From assembly GCF_040834005.1 (NCBI RefSeq), contig NZ_CP162129.1:1822001-1886000 (forward strand): a DNA stretch of 64,000 nucleotides, written 5' to 3'. The notes beneath the pieces are model-generated. The model was not told the DNA's origin and did no database searches. It saw only the letters and a list, made by a program, of their open reading frames with translations. Position numbers and translations under genes: made by a program. Of this stretch, positions 45,759-54,123 are shown in pieces (within the stretch, counting starts at the first letter, position 1; each line of letters opens with the position of its first letter). This DNA is from Paenibacillus sp. PL2-23. Lineage in GTDB: Bacteria; Bacillota; Bacilli; Paenibacillales; Paenibacillaceae.

Positions 45759-46553
45759 TTGAAGCCTATCAACGACCCTTCTCTTCTGAACACTGGGATT
45801 AGCATTTCGGGACACTATCAAATGTCAGATGCTTATGCTACTCATCGGCCGAAAGGTATGACAGAGTGGCTAATAACCTATACATTACGTGGAAAAGGAT
45901 ATATGGATGTCCCCAGCGGAATGCAGCATTGTATCAAAGGTGATTTAACATTTTTAAGACCTGGCACGCCTCACAGATATGGTACTGTAAAGGGCGAGGA
46001 GTGGGATTTTTATTGGGCGCATTTTAATGACTATCTTATTGAAGACAACTTACTGCCTTCTGAACCACTTTTTATTCATAATTTTAAAGCAAATACGGTT
46101 CAAAGGAGAATAAATCAGGCGTTTCGCAGACTCCTTTTTGATTCGACTGAACGAGACGAATATTGGCAGGAGCTTTGTTTGAACTCGCTTCGCGAAATGC
46201 TAATGCTGTTAGCTCAGGAGCAAAAGCTACAGCGTGATCCGCGCATCGTAGAAACAATCCATTATCTTTCTATCCATATGCGGGATAGTGTGCAAATCGA
46301 GGAGCTCGCACGAACAATCGGGCTTTCTTCCTCAAGATTGTCACATTTGTTCAAGGAGCAGACTGGACTTTCCATTATCGATACCTTGAACCAAATGCGA
46401 ATTCGTCAGGCTGCTTTACTGCTTACGCATACAAATCGAAGCGCAAGTGAAATATGTTATGAGGTGGGATTCCACAATTACAATCATTTCATTAATCAGT
46501 TCCGAAAGTGGTATGGATTGAGTCCAAGCAGCTATAAAAGAAAGTATACTTAA
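45759..46553 (+). CDS. AraC-family regulator with cupin sensor
   Basis: This 264-residue cytoplasmic regulator has an N-terminal cupin sugar-binding domain (about 15-120; CIKGDLTFLRPGTPHRYG) and a C-terminal AraC/XylS domain (ELARTIGLSSSRLSHLFKE, ending FRKWYGLSPSSYKR). Start TTG follows GGAGG. It sits between the divergent dioxygenase and the fourth importer operon and may control both. Sensing is probably of an intracellular sugar. Confidence 0.92.
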   Translation: MKPINDPSLLNTGISISGHYQMSDAYATHRPKGMTEWLITYTLRGKGYMDVPSGMQHCIKGDLTFLRPGTPHRYGTVKGEEWDFYWAHFNDYLIEDNLLPSEPLFIHNFKANTVQRRINQAFRRLLFDSTERDEYWQELCLNSLREMLMLLAQEQKLQRDPRIVETIHYLSIHMRDSVQIEELARTIGLSSSRLSHLFKEQTGLSIIDTLNQMRIRQAALLLTHTNRSASEICYEVGFHNYNHFINQFRKWYGLSPSSYKRKYT

Positions 46554-46628
46554 CATAAAAGGGCTTTTTTACGATTTTGTAGATGGAATTTCGTAAATGA
46601 TCGATATACGTTGTGGAAAAGGGGCTCT

Positions 46629-46634
46629 TATAAT
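46629..46634 (+). promoter_or_regulatory. -10 box of the fourth importer operon
   Basis: A perfect TATAAT lies 45 bases before the binding-protein ATG. No acceptable -35 hexamer is found 16-18 bases upstream, so activation by an AraC regulator is likely. The stretch 46554-46628 shows no clear hairpin terminator for the upstream gene. Confidence 0.45.
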
Positions 46635-46678
46635 CGGGATAAGGAGTTGTGAAACTCTCGACAAAAAATGGGAGGTTG

Positions 46679-48334
46679 ATGGTTACGGTGAAAAAGACAA
46701 AAGCAAGCTTGTTGGCTGCAGTACTTTCAGTATTCATGATTCTAGTCAGTGTAACAGCAGCATGCTCCAGCAATTCAGAGGAGGCAAGCCAGAGCTCGAA
46801 CAGCCCGACACAAAGCGCAGCCCCACAAGACAATACGAATGAGGCAACGACCTATCCCATTCAAACGGATAAGAAGCTTACGTATTGGGCGGGCATTAAT
46901 TCCAATCTGGCTGGGATCCGCAACTCGTTGGATGAGGTGCCGTTTTTCCAGGAATGGCAGAAGAGAACGGGAGTTCCATTGACCTTCATTTCACCTACGG
47001 CGGGTCAACAGAAAGAGGCGCTTAATGTCATGCTCGCTTCCGGTGAATTGCCTGATGTGATTGAATATTCCTGGATTAATTTCCCTGGCGGACCGGAGAA
47101 GGCCATTAAAGATGGCTACATTCTAAGACTGAATGAATTAATGGATCAGCATGCGCCCAACCTGAAAAAATATTTGGAGGAGCATCCAGAGGTTGATCGC
47201 CTGGTGAAAACAGATTCAGGCAGTTATTATGGATTCCCGTTTATCCGTGGAGATGAATCCCTGCTGGTCTTCTCAGGTCCTATCGTTCGTCAAGATTGGC
47301 TGGATGAGCTTGGTCTTGAGGTTCCGACTACCATCGATGAATGGTATACCGTATTGAAGGCGTTTAAGGAGAAGAAGGGAGCTTCTGCGCCATTATCGTT
47401 CCTAAGCGAAGGTAAGCTGGCAGGCCTTGGGAACGGAGCGATTATTGGAGCATTTGGCATCAATCAAAGCTTCTATTTGGATAATGGACAGATTAAGTAT
47501 GGTCCTGCAGAGCCTCAGTATAAGGATTTCCTGGCCACAATGAGCAAGTGGTATGCGGAAGGGCTGTTGGACAAAAACATTGCAACAACCGATCTAAAAA
47601 CGTTAGATGCCAATATGATCAGCGGTGCGACGGGTGTAACTCTTGGTAATGCTGGTTCACATCTAGGGAAATGGACACCGCTCCTTAGCGAGAAGGATCC
47701 GAAAGCCGTATTGGCTCCAGCGCCTTATCCCGTCATGAATAAAGGGGATGTTCCTAGATTTGGACAGCTGGATAATCCTTTCGCTGTCAATGGCACGGCT
47801 GCGATTACCTCGAAAAGCAAAAATCCGGAGTTAGCTGTAAAGATGCTGGATTATGCTTACAGCGAGGAAGGTCATATGCTCTTTAACTTCGGGGTTGAAG
47901 GCGTCAGCTATACCATGGAAAATGGTTATCCCACTTACACGGACTTGATGATGAAAAATCCGGATAAGCTGGCTCCTGCCCAAGCCTTGTCCCTCTATAT
48001 CCGCGGCAATTATTTTGGTCCCTTTGTGCAAGACAAACGCTACAGCGAACAATATAATGTGCTGCAATCGCAGAAGGATTCTATTGAAGTCTGGAAGACG
48101 GATGCTAAATCAACAAAGCTGCCGCCCATTACGGCAACACCTGAGGAAAGTACCGAATTGGCTAAAATTATGACGGATGTGGAAACGCTTGTTAATGAGA
48201 TGACACTCAAAATTATTTTGGGAAGCGAGCCATTATCCAGCTATGATTCCTACATGAAGAAGCTGGAAACGCTTAACTTTGACAGAGCGATTGAAATTCA
48301 AAAGGCGGCTTTGGAGCGATTCAATAAACGTTAA
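46679..48334 (+). CDS. LplA-type oligosaccharide-binding lipoprotein
   Basis: This 551-residue lipoprotein has lipobox TAAC with Cys29 and a Ser/Gln-rich tether. It is the substrate receptor of the importer completed by the two permeases downstream. Either the ATG at 46679 (right behind GGGAGG) or a GTG at 46688 could be the start. The operon also encodes a GH88 unsaturated glucuronyl hydrolase, so its ligand is probably a lyase-generated oligosaccharide with an unsaturated uronate end. Confidence 0.91.
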   Translation: MVTVKKTKASLLAAVLSVFMILVSVTAACSSNSEEASQSSNSPTQSAAPQDNTNEATTYPIQTDKKLTYWAGINSNLAGIRNSLDEVPFFQEWQKRTGVPLTFISPTAGQQKEALNVMLASGELPDVIEYSWINFPGGPEKAIKDGYILRLNELMDQHAPNLKKYLEEHPEVDRLVKTDSGSYYGFPFIRGDESLLVFSGPIVRQDWLDELGLEVPTTIDEWYTVLKAFKEKKGASAPLSFLSEGKLAGLGNGAIIGAFGINQSFYLDNGQIKYGPAEPQYKDFLATMSKWYAEGLLDKNIATTDLKTLDANMISGATGVTLGNAGSHLGKWTPLLSEKDPKAVLAPAPYPVMNKGDVPRFGQLDNPFAVNGTAAITSKSKNPELAVKMLDYAYSEEGHMLFNFGVEGVSYTMENGYPTYTDLMMKNPDKLAPAQALSLYIRGNYFGPFVQDKRYSEQYNVLQSQKDSIEVWKTDAKSTKLPPITATPEESTELAKIMTDVETLVNEMTLKIILGSEPLSSYDSYMKKLETLNFDRAIEIQKAALERFNKR

Positions 48335-48344
48335 TATGTACCAA

Positions 48345-48376
48345 GGTGGCTTAGAGCTCCCTAAGTCTAAGCCACC
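48345..48376 (+). other. Hairpin between binding-protein and permease genes
   Basis: GGTGGCTTAGA and TCTAAGCCACC form an 11-bp perfect stem without a T-run. It occupies the same place as the hairpins at 19024 and 55531. Confidence 0.7.
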
Positions 48377-48419
48377 ACCGCTTCACTTAAAGGCAATCAA
48401 GTAAATAAGGGGCGAGAGT

Positions 48420-49382
48420 ATGAGACCTTCAGCATCCCCTAGCCATGCTGGGAAACCTGTTAAGAGCAGAGAAATTGTTGTTAGTCGCCTGGTGAAGGAT
48501 TTGGCGCTTAACAAATACCTCTATATGATGATGATACCTGTTCTCGCGTATTATATTTTGTTTCAATACGGTCCGATGTATGGAGCTATCATTGCTTTTA
48601 AAGAATATTCGCCGATTAAAGGAATAGTAGGCAGTGAGTGGGTCGGATTGGCACACTTTCAATCTTTTTTCGAAAGCTATTATTTCTGGCGCATTCTGAA
48701 AAATACACTATTGTTAAGCCTTTACTCCCTTTGCTTTGAATTCCCAGCGCCTATTATACTTGCCTTGTTAATTAATGAGGTCAGAAATAAGCGGTTTAAA
48801 TCCATTGTACAATCCGTAACCTATATGCCTCATTTCATTTCCCTCATCGTTATCTGTGGAATTATTAAGGATTTTACGAATAGCGGGGGCTTGATCAATA
48901 CCTTTATTACCTATCTAGGCGGCGACGGGCAGGCAATGCTGCAGAAGCCAGAGCTCTTTCGAAGCATTTATATTATATCGGATATATGGCAAGGCATGGG
49001 ATGGACATCCATTATCTATTTAGCAGCGCTCATGAATGTCGACCAAGAGCAATTCGAAGCGGCGCGCATCGATGGAGCGGGCAGACTGAGGCAAATATGG
49101 AATGTATCCCTTCCGGGCATCCTGCCAACTATTATCATCATGCTCATTCTCCGTATTGGCAATTTGCTTAGTGTAGGGTTCGAGAAGATTATCCTGTTAT
49201 ACAATCCTGCCATTTATGATACTGCTGATGTGATCTCCTCCTTTGTTTATCGTAAGGGCTTACTCGAGTTCGGCTGGAGCTACAGCGCGGCTGTAGGGTT
49301 GTTCAATTCCGTAGTCAATTTGATATTGCTAGTGCTTGCTAATCGATTGAGCAAAAAATTTAGCGAAAATAGCTTATGGTAA
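48420..49382 (+). CDS. ABC oligosaccharide permease, LplB type
   Basis: This 320-residue membrane subunit has its first helix after LNKYLYMMMIPVLAYYILF and EAA loop EAARIDGAGR near 213. It pairs with the LplC-type permease that follows. Start ATG after AGGGGCGAG. No ATPase is encoded in the operon. Confidence 0.93.
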   Translation: MRPSASPSHAGKPVKSREIVVSRLVKDLALNKYLYMMMIPVLAYYILFQYGPMYGAIIAFKEYSPIKGIVGSEWVGLAHFQSFFESYYFWRILKNTLLLSLYSLCFEFPAPIILALLINEVRNKRFKSIVQSVTYMPHFISLIVICGIIKDFTNSGGLINTFITYLGGDGQAMLQKPELFRSIYIISDIWQGMGWTSIIYLAALMNVDQEQFEAARIDGAGRLRQIWNVSLPGILPTIIIMLILRIGNLLSVGFEKIILLYNPAIYDTADVISSFVYRKGLLEFGWSYSAAVGLFNSVVNLILLVLANRLSKKFSENSLW

Positions 49383-49396
49383 GGGAGGTGAGCGGC

Positions 49397-50278
49397 ATGA
49401 TGACCAAAAAATCCAGACTTGAGCGAACGTTTGATGTTTGCTTATATACAGTCTTGTCGGTGTTGGTTGTGATTACCTTGTACCCTCTCATCTATGTGGC
49501 ATTTGCTTCGATCAGCGATGCAGCGTATATCGTTGCTCACAAAGGGATCTTGTGGAAGCCGGTAGGAGTTAATTTCGAGGCGTATAAGAGCGTTTTTGCC
49601 AATGATGCCATATGGAGCGGATACAAGAATACATTATTTATCATCGTATTTGGAGTTATACTGAACCTGTTTATGACGTCGCTGGGAGCTTACGTGCTGT
49701 CACGCAAAAATGTCATGCTGAACAAACCGTTTATGATTTTTATCATCATTACGATGTTCTTTCATGGGGGTCTGATTCCTTTCTATCTGGTTGTGAAAGG
49801 CGTAGGGCTGCTGGATACGCTTTGGGCGCCTATTATTCCATTTGCTATTAACACGTTTAATTTGATTATATTAAGAACCTCGTTCCAATCCATTCCTGAT
49901 AGTCTGGAAGAAGCGGCCAAGATGGACGGTGCCAATCACCTTGTTATTTTGTTTCGTATTATTCTGCCGTTATCCTTGCCTATCATGGCGGTCATGACGC
50001 TTTATTATGCCGTAGACAAATGGAACGGCTGGTTCTATTCTTCAATCTTTATTAGTGACAGAGATTTATTCCCGTTGCAATTGGTCATCAGAGAGATTCT
50101 GATAGCGAACTCGACAGAGGGGATGTCATCTGGCGGATCAGGCAACGACTTGTTCCAGATTGGCGAGACAATTAAATATGCGACCATTATGGTGTCAACT
50201 TTACCTATCCTGATGGTATATCCTTATCTGCAGCGATATTTCGTTAAAGGAGTAATGGTTGGATCACTAAAGGGCTAG
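49397..50278 (+). CDS. ABC oligosaccharide permease, LplC type
   Basis: This 293-residue permease has TM1 at about 15-35, EAA loop EAAKMDGANH near 175 and the family C-terminus FVKGVMVGSLKG. The ATG at 49397 follows GGGAGGTGAG; the in-frame ATG at 49376 overlaps the preceding gene and precedes this site. The GH88 gene follows by 30 bases. Confidence 0.92.
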   Translation: MMTKKSRLERTFDVCLYTVLSVLVVITLYPLIYVAFASISDAAYIVAHKGILWKPVGVNFEAYKSVFANDAIWSGYKNTLFIIVFGVILNLFMTSLGAYVLSRKNVMLNKPFMIFIIITMFFHGGLIPFYLVVKGVGLLDTLWAPIIPFAINTFNLIILRTSFQSIPDSLEEAAKMDGANHLVILFRIILPLSLPIMAVMTLYYAVDKWNGWFYSSIFISDRDLFPLQLVIREILIANSTEGMSSGGSGNDLFQIGETIKYATIMVSTLPILMVYPYLQRYFVKGVMVGSLKG

Positions 50279-50308
50279 CCCATCGGCTAGCAGGGGGAGG
50301 ATATTCGC

Positions 50309-51430
50309 ATGTCGGATAGAAATTGGTTCGATCACGCCTGGGATCAGACAGTAGAGAAGGTGAACAGGACGAGCAGGCGTATAGGGGTGTCCTATCCGCA
50401 TCTTTCTATTGATGGAACTTATGATAACAATAAGAGCTTCTGGACCAAGGGCTTCTGGCCCGGTATGTTATGGCATATATACAATGAGACGAAGGATGAG
50501 CGACTGAAGGGGATTGCCATTGCAATAGAAGATGAGCTGGATGAAGTGTTGAACGGATTCTACATCCTGCATCATGATGTAGGTTTTGTATGGAGCTTGA
50601 CTGCAGTGGCGCAGTATAAATTACTGGGTAATGAATCCTCCAAGCGAAGAGCCCTTATCGCAGCAAGTCATCTCGCTGGCCGGTTCAATCTGAAGGGCAG
50701 CTTTATTCGAGCGTGGAATGATCAGCAAGGCGGCGGCAGGGACAATCGTGGATGGGTCATCATTGATTGTATGATGAATCTGCCTATTCTATATTGGGCA
50801 TCTGAAGAAACAGGTGATCCGCGTTTCAAGCATATTGCGATCGCTCATGCAGACACCGTGCTGAAGGAGCACATTCGTGAGGACGGCTCTGTTCACCATA
50901 TTGTCTGCTTTGATCCCGATACTGGGGAAAGAATAGGAGCCATGGGCGGTCAAGGCTATTCACCGGAATCTGCTTGGTCGAGAGGCGCGTCGTGGGCGAT
51001 TCATGGATTCGCTTTGTCATACCGGTACACAGGAGAACAAAGATATCTGCAGGCGGCTAAGAAAGCAGCACATTATTTCATCGCCAGTCTGCCCGAAGAC
51101 CATGTCCCTTACTGGGATCTGAGAGCGCCGCTTGAAGAGAATATGCCGAGAGATACCACAGCTGCGGCCTGCGCGGCGAGCGGATTAATCGAAATCGGCA
51201 GATCTGTGCCTGAACAGGAACAACGATTCTATCTGGAATGGGCAGAACGTATCCTGAAGTCGCTTTATGAGCATTATGGAGCTTGGGATAAAGAAGAGGA
51301 AGCGCTGCTGGTTAAGGGAACCTCGCATTATCCTGCAGGAATCGGTATTAACACGCCGATAATCTATGGAGATTACTTCTTTATGGAGGCGTTGTCGAAG
51401 CTGAGGGGCAATACAGAATTGTTTTGGTAA
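50309..51430 (+). CDS. GH88 unsaturated glucuronyl hydrolase
   Basis: This 373-residue (alpha/alpha)6 barrel enzyme has the two catalytic aspartates of GH88, Asp90 in HHDVGFVW and Asp153 in IIDCMMNLP. It hydrates the vinyl ether of a terminal delta-4,5-unsaturated uronic acid left by polysaccharide lyases and releases a 5-keto-4-deoxyuronate. No signal peptide: cytoplasmic. It is the last gene of the fourth importer operon, whose role is therefore uptake of lyase products. The lyases themselves are not in this operon; the heparinase-fold enzymes at 2978 and 5068 are possible partners. GH105 is a related alternative, but the motifs fit GH88. AGGGGGAGG precedes the ATG. Confidence 0.92.
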   Translation: MSDRNWFDHAWDQTVEKVNRTSRRIGVSYPHLSIDGTYDNNKSFWTKGFWPGMLWHIYNETKDERLKGIAIAIEDELDEVLNGFYILHHDVGFVWSLTAVAQYKLLGNESSKRRALIAASHLAGRFNLKGSFIRAWNDQQGGGRDNRGWVIIDCMMNLPILYWASEETGDPRFKHIAIAHADTVLKEHIREDGSVHHIVCFDPDTGERIGAMGGQGYSPESAWSRGASWAIHGFALSYRYTGEQRYLQAAKKAAHYFIASLPEDHVPYWDLRAPLEENMPRDTTAAACAASGLIEIGRSVPEQEQRFYLEWAERILKSLYEHYGAWDKEEEALLVKGTSHYPAGIGINTPIIYGDYFFMEALSKLRGNTELFW

Positions 51431-51439
51431 TCCGCATCA

Positions 51440-51475
51440 CTAAGCCCACACCTGAGTCATAGGGTGTAGGCTTAG
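51440..51475. terminator. Bidirectional terminator between GH88 and the AraC gene
   Basis: CTAAGCC with ACACC pairs with GGTGT and GGCTTAG. It lies between two converging genes and has short T/A-rich flanks. Confidence 0.6.
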
Positions 51476-51489
51476 CTGTGTTATTCCGG

Positions 51490-52371
51490 TTACTTTTTTG
51501 AACCGCCCTCCTGCCACATCTTTCGAAAAATAAGAGGTGTGCACTCGACTCGTTCCTTAAATAAATAGATAAAATGACTGACATTTTCAATACCTGCTTC
51601 GACAGCGATCTGTGCAATCGAGAGTTTTGAATATTTAAGCAGCTCCTTGGCGTGTGTAATTCTAATGTTAATAAGATACTCATTGGGTGGAAAGCCTGTT
51701 ACGCGCTTGAACTGCTTAGATAAGTGATATTTGCTGACGGCAAACTTTTTGGCCAAATCATCCAGCGTGATTTTTTCTTGAAAATGAAGCTTCATTTCCT
51801 CTATGACCGCAGAAATATAATCCCCTTCACTAGAAGCTAATCCATATGACTGTTCCTGCTCAAGCAAGCAGTCGGTCAGAAGCTCGACTAATAGCTTTGA
51901 GCATTTCAATTCATTATACAAGCTAGGTTTCTTGTAATTAAGAAGCTGATTCATTACATAAGGAATATTTGATTCTGGCTGTAAGCTCAGAACGGGCTCT
52001 CCAGCCTCAGCAAACTTCTCGTAATACCCCTGTGCAGTGCTGCCATTAAAGTGTATCCATAACAGTTCCCATGGATCATCAAGGTCCGTCCTATAATGAT
52101 GATAATCCATACAATGAATAAAAAATAATTGATTGGCTTTCACAACGTGAGACTGCTGCTGATAGGTAAGATGCCCAATTCCCCCCAGTGTATAGATCAT
52201 CAGAAAGGAGTCGAGCTGCTCGCGTTCTGTAAAATAGGAGGGCAGTGTCTGAAAATGCCCCATTTCTTGTACATAAAATAAGTTTGCTTTTGCAAATGAT
52301 GAAGAGGTAGCGATGATTCGTACGGAGTCATTACTCCAAGCGGTATTATATCGTTCCTTGTAAGCTGTCAT
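51490..52371 (-). CDS. AraC-family regulator with cupin sensor
   Basis: This 293-residue regulator has an N-terminal cupin-like domain (AraC-binding; HCMDYHHYRTDLDDPWELLW near 90) and a C-terminal AraC/XylS domain (DLAKKFAVSKYHLSKQFKR). It converges on the GH88 operon and diverges from the isomerase gene at 52471, so it may activate the latter. It is probably cytoplasmic, sensing an intracellular sugar. Confidence 0.92.
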   Translation of the reverse strand: MTAYKERYNTAWSNDSVRIIATSSSFAKANLFYVQEMGHFQTLPSYFTEREQLDSFLMIYTLGGIGHLTYQQQSHVVKANQLFFIHCMDYHHYRTDLDDPWELLWIHFNGSTAQGYYEKFAEAGEPVLSLQPESNIPYVMNQLLNYKKPSLYNELKCSKLLVELLTDCLLEQEQSYGLASSEGDYISAVIEEMKLHFQEKITLDDLAKKFAVSKYHLSKQFKRVTGFPPNEYLINIRITHAKELLKYSKLSIAQIAVEAGIENVSHFIYLFKERVECTPLIFRKMWQEGGSKK

Positions 52372-52411
52372 GAGTCACCTCGCAAGATTCTATTATTTTT
52401 ATACAAGATAC

Positions 52412-52444
52412 TTCGATGTATTATCGAAATAAAGCGGTTACAAT
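52412..52444 (+). promoter_or_regulatory. Putative promoter with inverted repeat upstream of the isomerase gene
   Basis: TTCGAT (52412-52417) and ATCGAA (52423-52428) form an inverted repeat 11 bases before a -10 candidate TACAAT at 52439-52444. The repeat covers the -35 region, where no consensus hexamer is present. Confidence 0.42.
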
Positions 52445-52470
52445 TAAGTCGTAAAACTATTATTTCATAT

Positions 52471-53991
52471 TTGAACGGGGTGGTAAAGATCGTTTGGAAG
52501 CAGTTGATTAAGCCAGCAAGTAAACCTAGAATCGGATTATATTCGGTGGGGTTGAAAGCATACTGGGAACAGTTCCCGGGTTTGAGGGATCGTTTGCTCG
52601 CTTATGGAAGGTTTATCGAAGGCAAGTTATCCGACTGGGCTGAGGTGATGAATTTCGGTCTAGTTGATACTGAGGGGGAGGGACGCAAGGCCGGCGAGTG
52701 GTTTAATGCGAACCAGGTGGATTTAGTGTTTTGCCATGCTGCCACCTATTCTACGAGTTCCACAGTGCTTCCGGTGCATCAAATTTGTAAGTCGCCAGTA
52801 GTTTTTCTGAATCTTCAGCCTACAGAACGTATGAATTATGAGTCTTCAACGACAGGTGAATGGCTGGCTCATTGTGGTGCATGTCCAGTGCCTGAGTTTG
52901 CCAATGCATTTGCCAGGGCAGGACTTCCCTTCCAAGTCGTAAACGGATTGCTGGGGTTGGATTATAGCCCAGACATTTCATTAACAAATGAAATCACTTA
53001 TGAGCGTACAGAAGCAATAAGCGCATGGAAAGAGATAGAAGAATGGGTAAAAGCAGCTTCGGTTCCACGTAATTTGCGTTACAGCCGTTTCGGCTTTCTA
53101 GGCAATACTTACTCCGGCATGCTGGATATGTACAGCGACTTTACAATGGTTCAAGCTCAGTCGGGCATACATCTCGAAATGCTGGAAATGTGCGATCTCG
53201 ATCGGTTGGTTCAGGAGGTAACTCCTCAAGAGGTTAAAGCCAAGCTTGAAGAAGTGCATGAGATGTTCGAAATTAGTGGCGATTCCCCTTCTGATCCTAT
53301 TGCGAGAAGGCCCACCAAGGAGCAAATGGAGTGGTCTTGCAAAGTAGCTGCTGCACAAGAGAGGCTTGTCAGAGCTTATGATTTAGATGCCCTTACGTAT
53401 TACTACCACGGTGCGCCTGGAGGGCACTATGAGGAGCTGCAAGGTGGATTTATTGTAGGCCATTCATTATTAACGGCGCGAGGCATTCCGTGTTCAGGTG
53501 AAGGAGACCTGAAGACTGCTCTTGCTATGAAGATATGCGATCTTCTCGGCACGGGGGGCAGCTTCTCGGAAATAGTCGTAGTTGATTATGTGGACGAGAC
53601 GATCATTTTGGGGCATGACGGTCCGTTCCACATCGCGATTTCCCAAGGCAAGCCTATTCTAAGAGGTATGGGCCTATATCATGGTAAACAGGGCTCAGGA
53701 GTTTCTGTTGAGGCAAAGGTCAAGACCGGGCCCATCACGACGCTAAATGTGACACAGACTGGCGACGGCAAGCTAAAGCTGATCATCAGCGAGGGGGAAT
53801 CAACCAATGGACCTATTATGCGTATAGGCAACACACAAACCCCTGTGAAATTTAAAGAACACCCGGATGCATATATGAAGCGGTGGTTCATGGAAGCTCC
53901 GACGCATCATTGTGCCATGGCCATCGGACACCAGGCACGTCTATTTGAGAAGGTAGGCTGCCTCATGAATATGAACACCGTAATTTTGTAA
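52471..53991 (+). CDS. L-arabinose/L-fucose isomerase-like protein
   Basis: This protein of about 506 residues resembles the AraA/FucI isomerase group. It shows the central fold motif CGACPVPEF, a metal-site-like glutamate in GEGDLKTALAMKI, and a C-terminal HHCAMAIGHQ corresponding to the histidine region of L-arabinose isomerase. It likely interconverts an aldose and a ketose, but the identity is uncertain; low overall similarity suggests a different sugar. The start is ambiguous: the TTG at 52471 has no ribosome binding site, while GGGGTGG at 52477-52483 lies inside the frame and would fit a start near 52489-52504 (only ATC, GTT or TTG codons are there). A cre-like site and promoter follow for the next importer. 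Confidence 0.8.
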   Translation: MNGVVKIVWKQLIKPASKPRIGLYSVGLKAYWEQFPGLRDRLLAYGRFIEGKLSDWAEVMNFGLVDTEGEGRKAGEWFNANQVDLVFCHAATYSTSSTVLPVHQICKSPVVFLNLQPTERMNYESSTTGEWLAHCGACPVPEFANAFARAGLPFQVVNGLLGLDYSPDISLTNEITYERTEAISAWKEIEEWVKAASVPRNLRYSRFGFLGNTYSGMLDMYSDFTMVQAQSGIHLEMLEMCDLDRLVQEVTPQEVKAKLEEVHEMFEISGDSPSDPIARRPTKEQMEWSCKVAAAQERLVRAYDLDALTYYYHGAPGGHYEELQGGFIVGHSLLTARGIPCSGEGDLKTALAMKICDLLGTGGSFSEIVVVDYVDETIILGHDGPFHIAISQGKPILRGMGLYHGKQGSGVSVEAKVKTGPITTLNVTQTGDGKLKLIISEGESTNGPIMRIGNTQTPVKFKEHPDAYMKRWFMEAPTHHCAMAIGHQARLFEKVGCLMNMNTVIL

Positions 53992-54003
53992 AATAGAATT
54001 GTA

Positions 54004-54056
54004 TTGACAACGCTTTCTAGGCAGATTATTATTTGTTTATAAAAACGTTTTTATAA
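54004..54056 (+). promoter_or_regulatory. Sigma-A promoter with cre-like site and perfect 20-bp palindromic operator
   Basis: TTGACA (54004-54009) and TATTAT (54027-54032) are 17 bases apart, a near-consensus promoter. TGACAACGCTTTCT (54005-54018), read on the reverse strand, matches the cre consensus at 13 of 14 positions and overlaps the -35. A perfect palindrome, TTATAAAAAC with its complement (54037-54056), covers the expected start point. This is a typical repressor operator of the LacI family, but no LacI-type gene is in the window. Confidence 0.72.
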
Positions 54057-54123
54057 CTTTTTAGTCCGGTCTAAGTTCCAAATGTTTTCATTAATTATTA
54101 ATACTAAAGGGGAGTGCTGTGTA

